Source: Amylostereum areolatum (lineage: Eukaryota; Basidiomycota; Agaricomycetes; Russulales; Stereaceae). From it: a DNA stretch of 64,000 nucleotides. The notes beneath the pieces were generated by a model. The model did not search any database. It worked only from the letters and a program-made list of their open reading frames with translations, and had not been told where the DNA came from. This document shows positions 54,651 through 64,000 of this stretch, piece by piece. A program made the translations under genes and the position numbers. The stretch is from the NCBI GenBank assembly GCA_012932865.1, contig SAXG01000024.1, positions 620,001 through 684,000 on the forward strand, read 5' to 3'. Each line of letters starts with the position of its first letter. Positions within the stretch are counted from its first letter, which is position 1.

Positions 54651-57199
54651 ATGCTATCCAAATTTTCTGGCTGGACGTGGAGGAAGAACGGATCCGAGCG
54701 GTCTAAAACACCCCCCTCTCCCCCCAAGGATACCGACTCTACGATCCGGCAGCCGTACAAAGCTGGTGACTTCTCGGTCGATGATTGGCGGCCTATGAAG
54801 GTGATATGCATCGGCGCTGGGTATAGCGGGATTACGTCGGCTATCCGGTAAGCCTCGTCTCTCCGCCCGTCATGGACCTAGGAGGTTTATCGTGTCATTT
54901 AGCTTTCGACAAAGAGTCCCGAATCTCGAGCTGAAGATATATGAGAAGGCAGAAGGCATCGGTGGGACGTGGTATTCGAACAAGTACCCTGTCAGTGCCA
55001 GTCCTTTGAATGTGCTTATCTATCTCATGCGGCCGTCTTACTACAGGGAGTCGCTTGTGATCTGCCCAGCCTTTGTGTAAGTCTTCCGTCTATCCTGCAT
55101 CTTTGCGGCTCAACAGATATGCCCCATAGTACCAATTGACATTCGAAGAGCAGGTGCGATAGCATGTCAGCCTTGTTTTCCCATATACTCATGCAGTCCG
55201 TCTGTAGGCGCATTGGTCTGGATTCTACTCCCCGGGCCCCGAGATCCTGGCCAACATGGAACGAATTGTCGACAAGTACAAGATCAGGAAGTACATCCAC
55301 CTCCAGCACGAGCTCACTCACGCCCGCTGGGACGAGGACTCGTCAAAGTGGGTCGTCCGTATCCACCGCGGCGGAGACCAAGGAGAAGACTTCGAGGACA
55401 CCTGCGACATTCTCTTCCTCTGTATCGGAAGTCTTGACCGTTGGCACTGGCCTGATATCGAAGGCTTGAGGGAGTTTGGGGGGAAGCTTGTGCACAGTGC
55501 GCAGTGGGATATCACGGATGGCGCGTGGGAGGACGGGGTGAAGCACTGGGGCGATAAGAACGTTGGCGTCATTGGTAACGTGAGTGTTCTTCTTTCGCGT
55601 GACTCCACAAGATGCTGAAGAGCACGCAGGGCTCTTCAGGAATACAGACGGTTGCTGCTCTCCATCCGAAGGTGAAGACGCTTATCAATTATGCAAGGAG
55701 GGAGACTTGGATCGCATCGGCCATTTTGGGGGAACAATTAACGCGTCTTCTTGGGCGAGAGCCGGGCGACACGAACAGTACGTCCTCATCCCGAAGAACC
55801 TGACTTTCGTTAATATTTTTTGCAGTGAGTTTTACAGAGGATGAGCGGAAGCTATTCAGCGACCCCGAGAAGTTCAGGAAGTTTAGACACGCTCTGGAAG
55901 GCGAGCTCAATGTAAGCATAAGAGGTGATCGCCGTGTTTTCCCGCTCTGAGTGTGATTCCAGAGCCTCCATTCGCTTTCCATTCGCGGCTCCGAACTTCA
56001 GAAGGCAACGAAGGCGGCATTCGAAGAGGACATGAAGAAAAAGATGGCAAGCAAACCTGGCCTGGCGGAGAAAAGTGCGTCGCTGCCCCTCGCTGTCCAT
56101 GTCACCAGCTAATCCGTGCATACCAGTGACACCTAAGTGGTCCGTCTTTTGCCGCCGCCTCACGCCTGGTCCTGGGTACATTGAGGCGCTCTGCCAACCG
56201 AACGTACGCCTTTCCCTAGAATCGTGTCCTCGCCGCACTGAAAGGTCCACAACCATAAGTCTACTTTCGAAACAACGCCCATCAAGCGCGTCACACGCAC
56301 TGGCGTTGAGCTCGTCGACGGACGCCACAACGACCTGGACGTTCTCGTGTGCGCTACTGGCTTTGACGTGACTTATCATTACCCGTTCGACGTCATTGGA
56401 AGGGGTGGGCAGAAGTTGAACGACAGGTGGACACCGTACGCCGAGGCGTACATCTCGATGGCCGTGGACGGTTTCCCGAATCTCTTCTTCGCTTACGGGC
56501 CCAACTCGGGTGTCAACTCGGGCTCCATTATCGTCATCATCGAGAAGCAGGTCGATTATGCAATTGCGGCGACGCTGAAGCTGCAGAGAGAGAGGCTGAA
56601 GAGCATGGAAGTGAAGAAAGAGGCGACGCGAGATTGGGTCGAGCATATGAGGGTACGTGTGGGCTCGCTCATACAAACTCCCGTGCCGATGATGAGCCTG
56701 GGGGTCTTCACAGGATTACTTCCCCAAGGTACATCTTTCTCCTGGTGCCGTTGTTTATGGCGCTAATGGCAAAACAGACCGTGTACTCTGATGAGTGCCA
56801 TTCGTGGTACAAAGTCCAAGACGGGACTGTCGTTGGTCTGTGGCCAGGTCCGAACTCAACATCTGGCTCCTTTCTTTCGCATCCACTGACGTTGTGACAG
56901 GTAGCTCTCTTCATTGCATCCGAACGCTTTCCAATCCGCGCTGGGAAGACTACAATTATGAGCCTTTTGACAATACACACAACAGGCTCTATTGGCTTGG
57001 GACTGGCCAAACCGAGAACGAGAGGACGCTATCAGGAGATAGTGAGTCGCGGTTATAATACAGGAGTATCTATGCTCACACCATTCTTGTATAGGGGCTT
57101 GGTACCTAAACAATGTCGATGTTCCGCCGAGTGAGTGTCGCTGCTTCAATTTGTGTCTAACTAACCTGATCAGAGGCTGTAGTACCTGAAACGGATTAG
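54651..57199 (+). CDS. Baeyer-Villiger-type flavin monooxygenase, tandem copy 2
   Basis: Same exon layout as copy 1 (ATG 54651, first intron 54848-54902, stop 57197-57199), with all expected GT-AG borders seen. Motifs: VICIGAGYSG, GIGGTWYSNKYPG, BVMO fingerprint FGGKLVHSAQWD, ATGFDVTYHYPF, FFAYGPNSGVNSGS, end VPPKAVVPETD. Where copy 1 and the family read VPSHS, this copy reads LPSLC (about 55055-55077), so a conserved His next to the FAD region is Leu. The copies are otherwise very similar, indicating a recent tandem duplication. No other biosynthetic genes lie next to the pair, so a secondary-metabolite cluster is not supported. Confidence 0.85.
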
Positions 57200-58166
57200 G
57201 GAGGAATGCAACACTATGAACTTTGAAGACGACGAGACCTTCACGTCTGAAGTTTGACCGCTGTATTGAATGATACTCTGCCGTGTTCAAATGCTAGGAT
57301 GTACCGTATACGAATGACCACGAGTTTCGACGACGTTCTAGCATAACATTCGTTAACTGGGTCGCATTCAGAAAACATGTTGTGGCACATATAATCATTG
57401 TAATGCTGGTGTCATATATTCATTCTTCTAAGTTACAAAGTCATTCGCGCGTCTCTTATAAGCAATCTCTTAGTACACTTCGCTCGCGTCCTATCAGACA
57501 AAAGGAATGAGATTAATGAAAGATTGTGCGTGTGTGGGAGACCAGGGTCCGGTGCCACCTACCGTGAGACGGAAATCAGGGAATACGTCGTCACCCGTAA
57601 GCCCGCCATTCCCGATCCAAGTGACCGTACGTTCCCCATGAGTCGAGTCCCGGATTTGTTATTCTCTACTGTGCAGACTCACCTGCCATCCCACCTTCAT
57701 TACTCAGCATAGTTGGGCAGCTCCAATGCATGTACTACAATACATGAGAATAGTTCACCAGTACAGGTTTTCGATTGTACAAACAAGTATAAGTATCAAT
57801 GGTGTCGTATGTAGAGAGAGTGAACAGTAAGTGTGCTGAAAGTTCTTACGGAGCGATTCCCAAAGTCTCCAAGGCGTAGTCAATGCTTCGGGTGTCAGAA
57901 GAAGTATCGGAAGGCATCCAGATTGTCTGGGTTTCCTTGGGGCGGCTGGTAACAACGTTTAGGTCCGGAGTAATATCTATGTGGCCCTGGGATGAGTGAA
58001 TGGCGATGGACTATCGGCACAAATCCCACCTGACACTGACACCCGGGCAGCGAGTGAGGATGAGGCGGTGCTCTCCAGGGGCCGGACTGCGATTGCGGCA
58101 ATATTTTCGCCATTACCGACAGGACTTGAAAAGACATCGACACGTCCAGGATCTGCTTGGTAACTT
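57200..58166. other. Intergenic, nothing supportable
   Basis: Short ORFs only. A minus-strand ORF at 57895-58143 lies just beyond the stop of the next gene and has no motif. Confidence 0.4.
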
Positions 58167-58928
58167 TCAGTTGACCAACGACGGCGGGAAAATCATGATG
58201 GGCGTACCTCCGGTACGCGGAGAGGTGTACGTAGTCATAACCAAATCACCACCGTCTTCCGGAACTTGCGTGTTTGCGTCGCTAGAAGGGCCATTGTCAT
58301 CTAAGGTCTTGGTCAGATATACCAATCGAGAGATTTTCGATGCGCATGCATACCTTGCCATGGCTTGATCCCAGTGCTAGACTGGGGTTTGCTGCCAGAG
58401 ACACGGCTAAAGTACTTCTTCGTTCTTGCGCGGTCGGAGTGTGTCTGGAGTGAAAAAAGATCAGCAGAAATTAATCGCAGTGCAGGTGGACGCACAGATG
58501 TTATCTTGAAGGCCTGCTTGGCTGCCTGCTTATACTCAGAGCAGTCTGACCATGCGCGGACGCCCATCCAGGATCCTTTGTACTTCTTCTCGACATCCCT
58601 CTTTGCACGAAGACCCCTAGAAACGAGAGGCTCATAAAACACGATCACCAACCCGAGAAGCAAGTACTCACTGTTCCCATTTCCTCCGTATTTCATACAA
58701 GTCGTCGTCGGACAGAAGTTCATGGTAATTCTCCAGGAGATCCATGACATCTCGCATATATTGATCCGCACGAGCCGCCTGCGACCCAGGGAGAAATTTA
58801 ACGGCGACAGAGACAACGCTGTTGCCGAAGATGTTCGTGAATGTCCCGAACCCTGCCCCTGCGAACTCGGGACCGTAGTTTTGCCAGAAGGACGGTGTCT
58901 CTGAGCGAAGGGATACACAGTCGGACAT
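58167..58928 (-). CDS. Unrecognised 200-residue protein
   Basis: Four exons on the minus strand: 58928-58672, 58616-58496, 58444-58354, 58300-58167; each border is GT-AG and the sum is in frame. The start is MSDCVSLRSETPSFWQNYGP, followed by a Gly/Ala-rich stretch (FAGAGFGTFTNIFGNSVVSV) that could be membrane-associated. Charged helices come next (RADQYMRDVMDLLENYHELL, RDVEKKYKGSWMGVRAWSD), then a polar tail. No signal peptide is convincing. I do not recognise the family; probably a lineage-specific basidiomycete gene. Confidence 0.6.
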
Positions 58929-59495
58929 TGGTGTGAATGAATTAAGAGGCTAGAAAGAGGAAAGGTGTATGAGGTGTTGTGATGAGGTCGATAGATGCTG
59001 TATTCCTTACTTTATATGTATCCAGGTGGGCGTTGCATTTATTGCATGTAGAACAAAAGGCGACAAGCCGAGACGCCCCGGTGCACGGTGCAGGGAAACG
59101 AAAGATCAGATCATGTCAGGAATGCACGTAAGTGGATTCGTTCGCCTTGTGCTGCAAACGCATCTTGAACAAAGCGACACTGACAAAAGGAAGCTGAGAC
59201 TCGGATACGCACGGCGGCTGCTGGATCCTCAGCGAAGAATCAGGCTGTGCAACGGCGTGAGAGTCCGTTCTTCGCAGAGCAACCACTGGTATATTGAAGG
59301 CGACGAACAATATCCTCGAGAGGGCACGTTGTTCCAGTGACGTAACGACTCGGATGCACTACTTACACATACATTCACTAGACGCCGGGAATGACCGGCC
59401 CTTATTTGGATAATATTTTCGATCCCCGCTTGCGTGAGCGGAGGTGTGACGCGCTTGTTCACGCATTTTGCTGATCTTCCCTTCGCCTCTTCCCC
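58929..59495. other. Divergent intergenic region
   Basis: Lies between the minus-strand 200-residue gene and the plus-strand kinase-like gene, so it holds both promoters. No further feature is seen. Confidence 0.5.
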
Positions 59496-60827
59496 ATGAG
59501 CGACCGAGATACTCTCAATACCGATGAGAGTCGGAGACGGGTAACGGAGGATCCAGGTGGTCTTGATCACTATGAACGTTGGTGGCGGAGACATCAGCCT
59601 TGGCTCGAGCAGTCTGGCTACAAGCTTCGTCCGCGCTACATCCCCAGGAGAGAGTTACCGTGGAAGAATAGTAAGAAATCGTACAGTGAGTTTGAGGAGG
59701 GCCAGATCCCTTGGGTGCGTGGTTGGTTTTGGGAGACGTCTTCGTCGAGCTGATAACGTGCGGGCAGTTCCCTTACATATTAGACGCGACGCGTGCGTCG
59801 GACGGGGCATATGTCACTCTCAAAAGGATCTTGCCTAGCCGAGGAGTAGCCGAGCGAGAAATCAACGAGCTTTTGGCCTCTATATCATCGATCCCCGACC
59901 CCAGAAACCACTGCGCTACACCGCTGGAAATCCTTCAGGTTCCCGATGACGACATGGAGCAAGTGATTGCTATGCCCCTCCTACGGCCATTCAACGACCC
60001 CGACTTCGACTCCTTCGGCGAGGTCGTCACATTTTTTAGCCAAATCTTTGAGGTGCGTCCCAACCGTTTTTCGTCGTCGCATCACTGATGCTTTATGCAG
60101 GGAATCCAATTCATGCACGAACACCATATAGCTCACCGGTGCGCTCAGCCTTCGACACCACTTTTGCAAACACTGATCCACGCCGCATTCTTTTCTTTGC
60201 CAGAGACTGTACTGAACTAAACATAATGATGGACGCCAGCCCTATGTACCCACAGTCATTTCACCCTGTCAAGATCAATAGCAGTCGCGACTGGAAGGGC
60301 AAGGCAAAGCATTACACGCGTACCCGTCGGCCCCCCAAGTATTATTTTATCGATTTTGGCCTATCTCAACGTTACGATCCTGCCGATGGGCCGCCGCGAG
60401 AGCTTCCTATGCGCGGCGGCGACAAGTCTGCACCCGAGCACGAAAACTACGACACTCCGTGTGATCCGTTTCCAACTGATATCTACTACTTGGGGAACAT
60501 GATACGTGAAGTTTTTATCCGGGTCAGATCTCTCCTTCGCGCCTTTGTGCCAATGCTTACACTGGCGGATAGAAATACCTTGGCTTCGAGTTCGTCGAAC
60601 GGTTGGTCAACGATATGGTCGCTGATGACCCGGCGAAACGACCCGATATCAACGAGGTCGTCTCTCGCTTCAAGGAGATACGATGTTCGCTCGGCACTTG
60701 GAAACTACGTTCTCGCCCCATCAAGCGAAAGGAATGGTACATCGTCCGCGCATGGCGGTTTTGGGGGCATGCTTATCGCACCGCTGGATACATCGTCGCC
60801 CGGAGACCTGCCATACCGGATTCGTGA
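59496..60827 (+). CDS. Agaricomycete kinase-like protein, copy 2 (HRD intact)
   Basis: Five exons: 59496-59714, 59768-60052, 60101-60138, 60204-60522, 60573-60827; 371 residues. The N-terminal signature WWRRHQPWLEQSGYKLRPRY is followed by YVTLKRI (VAIK-like Lys), FMHEHHIAHRDCTELN (HRD with Asn at +5), YYFIDFGLSQRYD (DFG) and GGDKSAPEHEN (APE-like). FPTDIYYLGNMIR and a C-lobe with KRPDINEVVSRFKEIR close it. All residues needed for phosphotransfer seem present. Intron positions are the same as in the copy at 13688-15014, so the two are paralogues about 45 kb apart on the same strand. Function unknown. Confidence 0.82.
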
Positions 60828-62768
60828 TTATCCCCGCCACACCCTCTCGTGCTCTTTCCATATCACACTCCTTTGAACCACGCTTTTCATCTCTCTTGCT
60901 GTATTTGCATCGCTGTCGCTAACCGCTTGTTGTCTGTCATCTACACTACTAGATACCATCGTTTGCTGTCCTTTCAGACGCGTCTACCGTCGCTTCATTT
61001 TGGGCCTCTTATTGTCCAGGTGCCAATGCGACGTAAACGGGGTATGGCCCGTATGTGTCATCAATAAATTTGCACTTCTCGATGCTTGCAAGGCATGGAC
61101 GTAATGATGGGGAGTGAATCAGTCTCTTCTGTTCGCGCTTTTAAAGTTCACGCGTTCACGCCTTGGATTGTTAGAAGTCAGAACAATGCTCTTGATGCGT
61201 TTTTTCGCGCGGGTTCCTGTTTCAAGATGGCGTTATGCACTGTACCTCGTTTCACGGCCCGCTGCTCTCTGTTCGTCAAGTACTATTCTCCTCGGCCGTC
61301 TCCACCGCGTTAGTTGGATGCCCATTGTGCGAGCGTATCGTCCTCGTAGTTGCCTCGGTCGTGGGCTTTCCTGACAGATGGTACCGCTGCTTCTCCCGCT
61401 GTCAAACAATCAGTAGGTAGGTCACTGCGCGGCGATTTTGTGCAAGCCTTGAAACCAGTACGGAACAAGGAATATAAATGCCAAGTACCCTTTCCCATTT
61501 CCCTCTACGGAATTGACTGAACTAACACATAGCCTACGTATGAAGGGCCCCACCGGACAAAAAACTCGAGAGCCAGAGGGTGAACTCGGTTTCGCCGTTT
61601 CAGCGATTCGAACTCGACGCGACTCGAACTCGGCACTTCCCGGACTCGAACTCGAACTCGGCGCGACGGATTCAAACTCGGGCTAGGGTTCTCGACGGTG
61701 TACCCTGCCCAGGCACTTCATTTTGTTTCCGTTTGTTGGGCACAAGTTGACAGGCCTTACCATAGTAGTTCACGGGTGATATGTCTTTTTAAAAAAAAGG
61801 TCACTTAATTAAACAGTAAGTAACACGGGAGCAAAGTACAGTAATACAGCGATAAGAGAATTTGCGGTAAGTAAAGGTGCATCAGTGAGGAAGCGCAAAG
61901 TCTGAACAATTTATGAGTATGCGTAACAAATGCATTAGTACGATGATAGTGAGAGGAGAGGATTGCGGCGATGACGAGAAGGTTGCGACATTGATGAGAG
62001 AATTGCGAGTTGACTTGTTTGCGATAAGTTGAGACGAGACTGTGACTGAACCTGTCAAAATCGGCGCGATCAGCGGTGTGCACTGAGGTAGAAACAACGA
62101 GCAACAAACCATGAAGAATTACTTGTATTGACAGAGGTTTGCAATGATGGGTTATGCGTGACGGAAAGAGAACTAGAGGAAACACCGGCATAAGTGTTAG
62201 CATCAACGAGTAGCATCAGTTGACTAGTTGCATCCGGCTGTGTAACTGGTTGCATCTGATCTGTCTCCCTCCCCAGGCACATCAAACCCCTATTTCATTT
62301 CAGAGCTTCAAGCTTCAGTACTTATCATTTCACATTACGTTTCATTCAAGACCTGCACTACATATATCCCAAGTAAGTATAAGTCCAATTACTCCCCTTG
62401 TCCGTCGCCGCCCGTCGCGCGCCGCCCCTCTCGACCCCGCCCCTCTCGACGCCCCTTTGTGCCCCTCCTCCTGCGCCGCCAGTCCCGCCCGCCTTCTCGC
62501 GCACCCCTCGTCGGCCCCCGCCGTCGCGCCGTTGCGTCTCGACCCCCGCTCGTCGCCCATGCCCCGTCGTCACGTGCTCGCACTCGTCGTGCGCCGTGCG
62601 CCCCCTCCTCCCGCGCCGTTGACGCCCCCACGTAGTACGCGGCCGCCACTGTCCCGCCGTGTGGCGCACGCCGGGACCATGACGGCCGCGTGAGGGGACC
62701 GGCGGCATCCACAAGCAAGTCAGATGGTCGTGCGCCGTGCGCCGGTAGGGTACATGTAACATACTATA
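60828..62768. other. 1.9 kb without a gene
   Basis: ORFs are short and unrecognised. About 61600-61690 repeats the word gactcgaactcg. A T/A homopolymer pair lies near 61785-61800. About 62390-62640 is very rich in C on the plus strand. The rest may be decayed repeats. Confidence 0.4.
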
Positions 62769-64000
62769 TTACAAACGTCTATCAAACGGCGGCACTCCCG
62801 TCACATGCTCGTCGACCGCGAGTACGCCAAACCATCCATGCCCGCCGGGGATCGACGGCGCGAAAAACTCCATGGGCGCGAGATCCCGGTCGAAGTTGGA
62901 GCGGCATGGGCAGAGCGTCTCCATCTCTCGCAGTTCCTCGGCGACGATGAGGAGCCTCTGTCGCCACCATCGATCGCCCAGAGTATGCGCACGTACCATG
63001 CCTGGCTCGGCACTCTCACTTGGATACGTCCATAGCCCCTGCGCCTCAATTTCCTCTTGCGCACCTCGAGGCCAAACCATATGGCCTAGCGTGCCGTCTC
63101 CGTCGCCCAGCAACTGGAAAGGCTCCCACAGCCAACGGTCGAACCCCCACGGGCGACGCGCGGGACCCTCGGGTTCCCGGTATTCGTCATGATCGCGAGG
63201 TATCGGCGGGCCCGACAGGAGCTTCAACCCCGACACAAAGATGTGCGGCAGACACACGTCGTAGCCGCACTCAACAGCGTCCGACAACCCGTCTAACAAA
63301 CGGTGCAGCAGGGAAGCGGTGTTGTCGTCTTCGAACTGCAGGCGCTTCGCCGGGTGAACCAACTCGACGCGGGAGAGCCTCGGGACTTGCCCCAGCGAGA
63401 GGAGCAACGGCAGGCCCTCGGCCAAATTGTCGGCTGCGCGATGGGCAGCAATGAGGGTCACAGGTGAGAAGCGGGCGGCGTAGAGGCGCCCCATGCGCGT
63501 GCTGCTCGCGGACGTTGCCTGGACCACCAGCATGTCGACTTGACGCATATGAGGAGGAGGGTTGGCGAGGAGGACGTCAAAAGGGGGACTCGGGGGGGCG
63601 CCCCAGGTAGCATGGTGGGGAGGATGGACGGGCCCCCGTAGGGCGAGCTGTCGAGACCCCCAGCGTGCGTCTTGGTTCCCGACGTCGACGTCGATGTGCA
63701 CATGATGGGCGAGGCGGGCGGGGACGCGTATCGACGCGCGGTCGATATCGTGCGAGATGGCGACGGAGGGGATCGGGAGGGATGAGGGGAAGAGAAGGAG
63801 GAAGATGCCCTCCAAATGCATCATGTCACGGTGAGACCCGTCCACGGTCATTCGGTGCTGGCAGCTGGGGAGGACTTCGCAAACGAGGAGGGCGCGGTGG
63901 ACGAGCATTGTCTCGTCCGCAATTTCGAGGTGCTCCAAGCGAGGGAGGGCCACGCGCATGTCGGAAGGGGGGCACATGGCACCTCGTACGAGCGGGAGGG
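62769..64000 (-). CDS. F-box-like protein, C-terminal part, runs off the right edge
   Basis: Minus-strand frame open from the window edge to the stop at 62769-62771, more than 400 codons. LPRLEHLEIADETMLVHRAL is a pattern of mushroom F-box-type proteins, where hydrophobic repeats after an N-terminal F-box form a leucine-rich scaffold that selects ubiquitination substrates. The F-box itself, if present, lies beyond the edge. Further segments include RLSRVELVHPAKRLQFEDDN and LLIVAEELREMETLCP. Assignment rests on this general pattern, so it is tentative. No intron is needed in the visible part. Confidence 0.55.
   Translation of the reverse strand, partial: LPLVRGAMCPPSDMRVALPRLEHLEIADETMLVHRALLVCEVLPSCQHRMTVDGSHRDMMHLEGIFLLLFPSSLPIPSVAISHDIDRASIRVPARLAHHVHIDVDVGNQDARWGSRQLALRGPVHPPHHATWGAPPSPPFDVLLANPPPHMRQVDMLVVQATSASSTRMGRLYAARFSPVTLIAAHRAADNLAEGLPLLLSLGQVPRLSRVELVHPAKRLQFEDDNTASLLHRLLDGLSDAVECGYDVCLPHIFVSGLKLLSGPPIPRDHDEYREPEGPARRPWGFDRWLWEPFQLLGDGDGTLGHMVWPRGAQEEIEAQGLWTYPSESAEPGMVRAHTLGDRWWRQRLLIVAEELREMETLCPCRSNFDRDLAPMEFFAPSIPGGHGWFGVLAVDEHVTGVPPFDRRL

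Noticed and set aside
50098..57199. Possible secondary-metabolite gene cluster around the two monooxygenases
   Set aside because: No synthase, transporter or regulator of such a cluster lies next to them; the neighbours are a nucleoporin and unknown genes.
61530..61690. Possible tRNA or SINE because of repeated gactcgaactcg words
   Set aside because: No cloverleaf pairing or paired A/B boxes with correct spacing could be built by eye.

Overview
The window looks like nuclear DNA of a filamentous basidiomycete, probably an Agaricomycete (a polypore is my guess). Genes have many 47-75 bp GT-AG introns, and there are Ty1/copia, Ty3/gypsy chromovirus and DIRS-like retrotransposons. Two copies of a kinase-like family with the W..R..WLE..GY.LRPRY signature and an F-box-type protein, as is typical of Agaricomycetes, are also present. 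No rRNA, tRNA or CRISPR was recognised.

Left part (1-18.2 kb): degenerate tandem repeats; the 3' end of a hAT transposase; a copia element (about 2.07-7.00 kb) with four in-frame stops and no recognisable 5' LTR; about 2 kb without a gene; a proline-iminopeptidase-like alpha/beta-hydrolase broken by two stops; an unrecognised multi-exon gene; a kinase-like gene; and a class I histone deacetylase.

Centre (18.2-42 kb): a block of mobile DNA nested four deep. A DIRS-like tyrosine-recombinase retrotransposon (minus strand) is split inside its reverse transcriptase by chromovirus A (21831-38498, 554-bp LTRs, target duplication GGATC). A is split just after gag by chromovirus B (24427-34076, 423-bp LTRs, duplication GTACG). 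B's 5' LTR is split by element C (24729-27277, TGTCACG...CGTGACA ends, duplication ACGG), which has the layout of a very long solo LTR and carries a 396-codon ORF. Two CACTG-ended MITE-like elements with 3-bp duplications lie in and beside the DIRS-like element. The nest separates the histone deacetylase from an SRA-YDG (methyl-CpG reader) gene.

Right part (42-64 kb): SRA-YDG gene, a small unknown gene, an NCS2 purine permease, the CCCH/FG nucleoporin Nup42 (minus), two tandem Baeyer-Villiger-type flavin monooxygenases, a 200-residue unknown gene (minus), a second kinase-like gene, about 1.9 kb without a gene, and an F-box-like gene running off the right edge (minus).

A theme runs through the window. 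Many in-frame stops, in unrelated elements and in two host loci, are TGA where the context or family suggests CGA, and the two LTR pairs differ mostly at CpG sites. This fits deamination of methylated CpG, and the SRA gene next to the nest would fit such a methylation system. That link is inference. Splice sites were chosen by eye. Summed exon lengths are divisible by three for HDAC, SRA, permease, Nup42, both kinase-like genes and the 200-residue gene.
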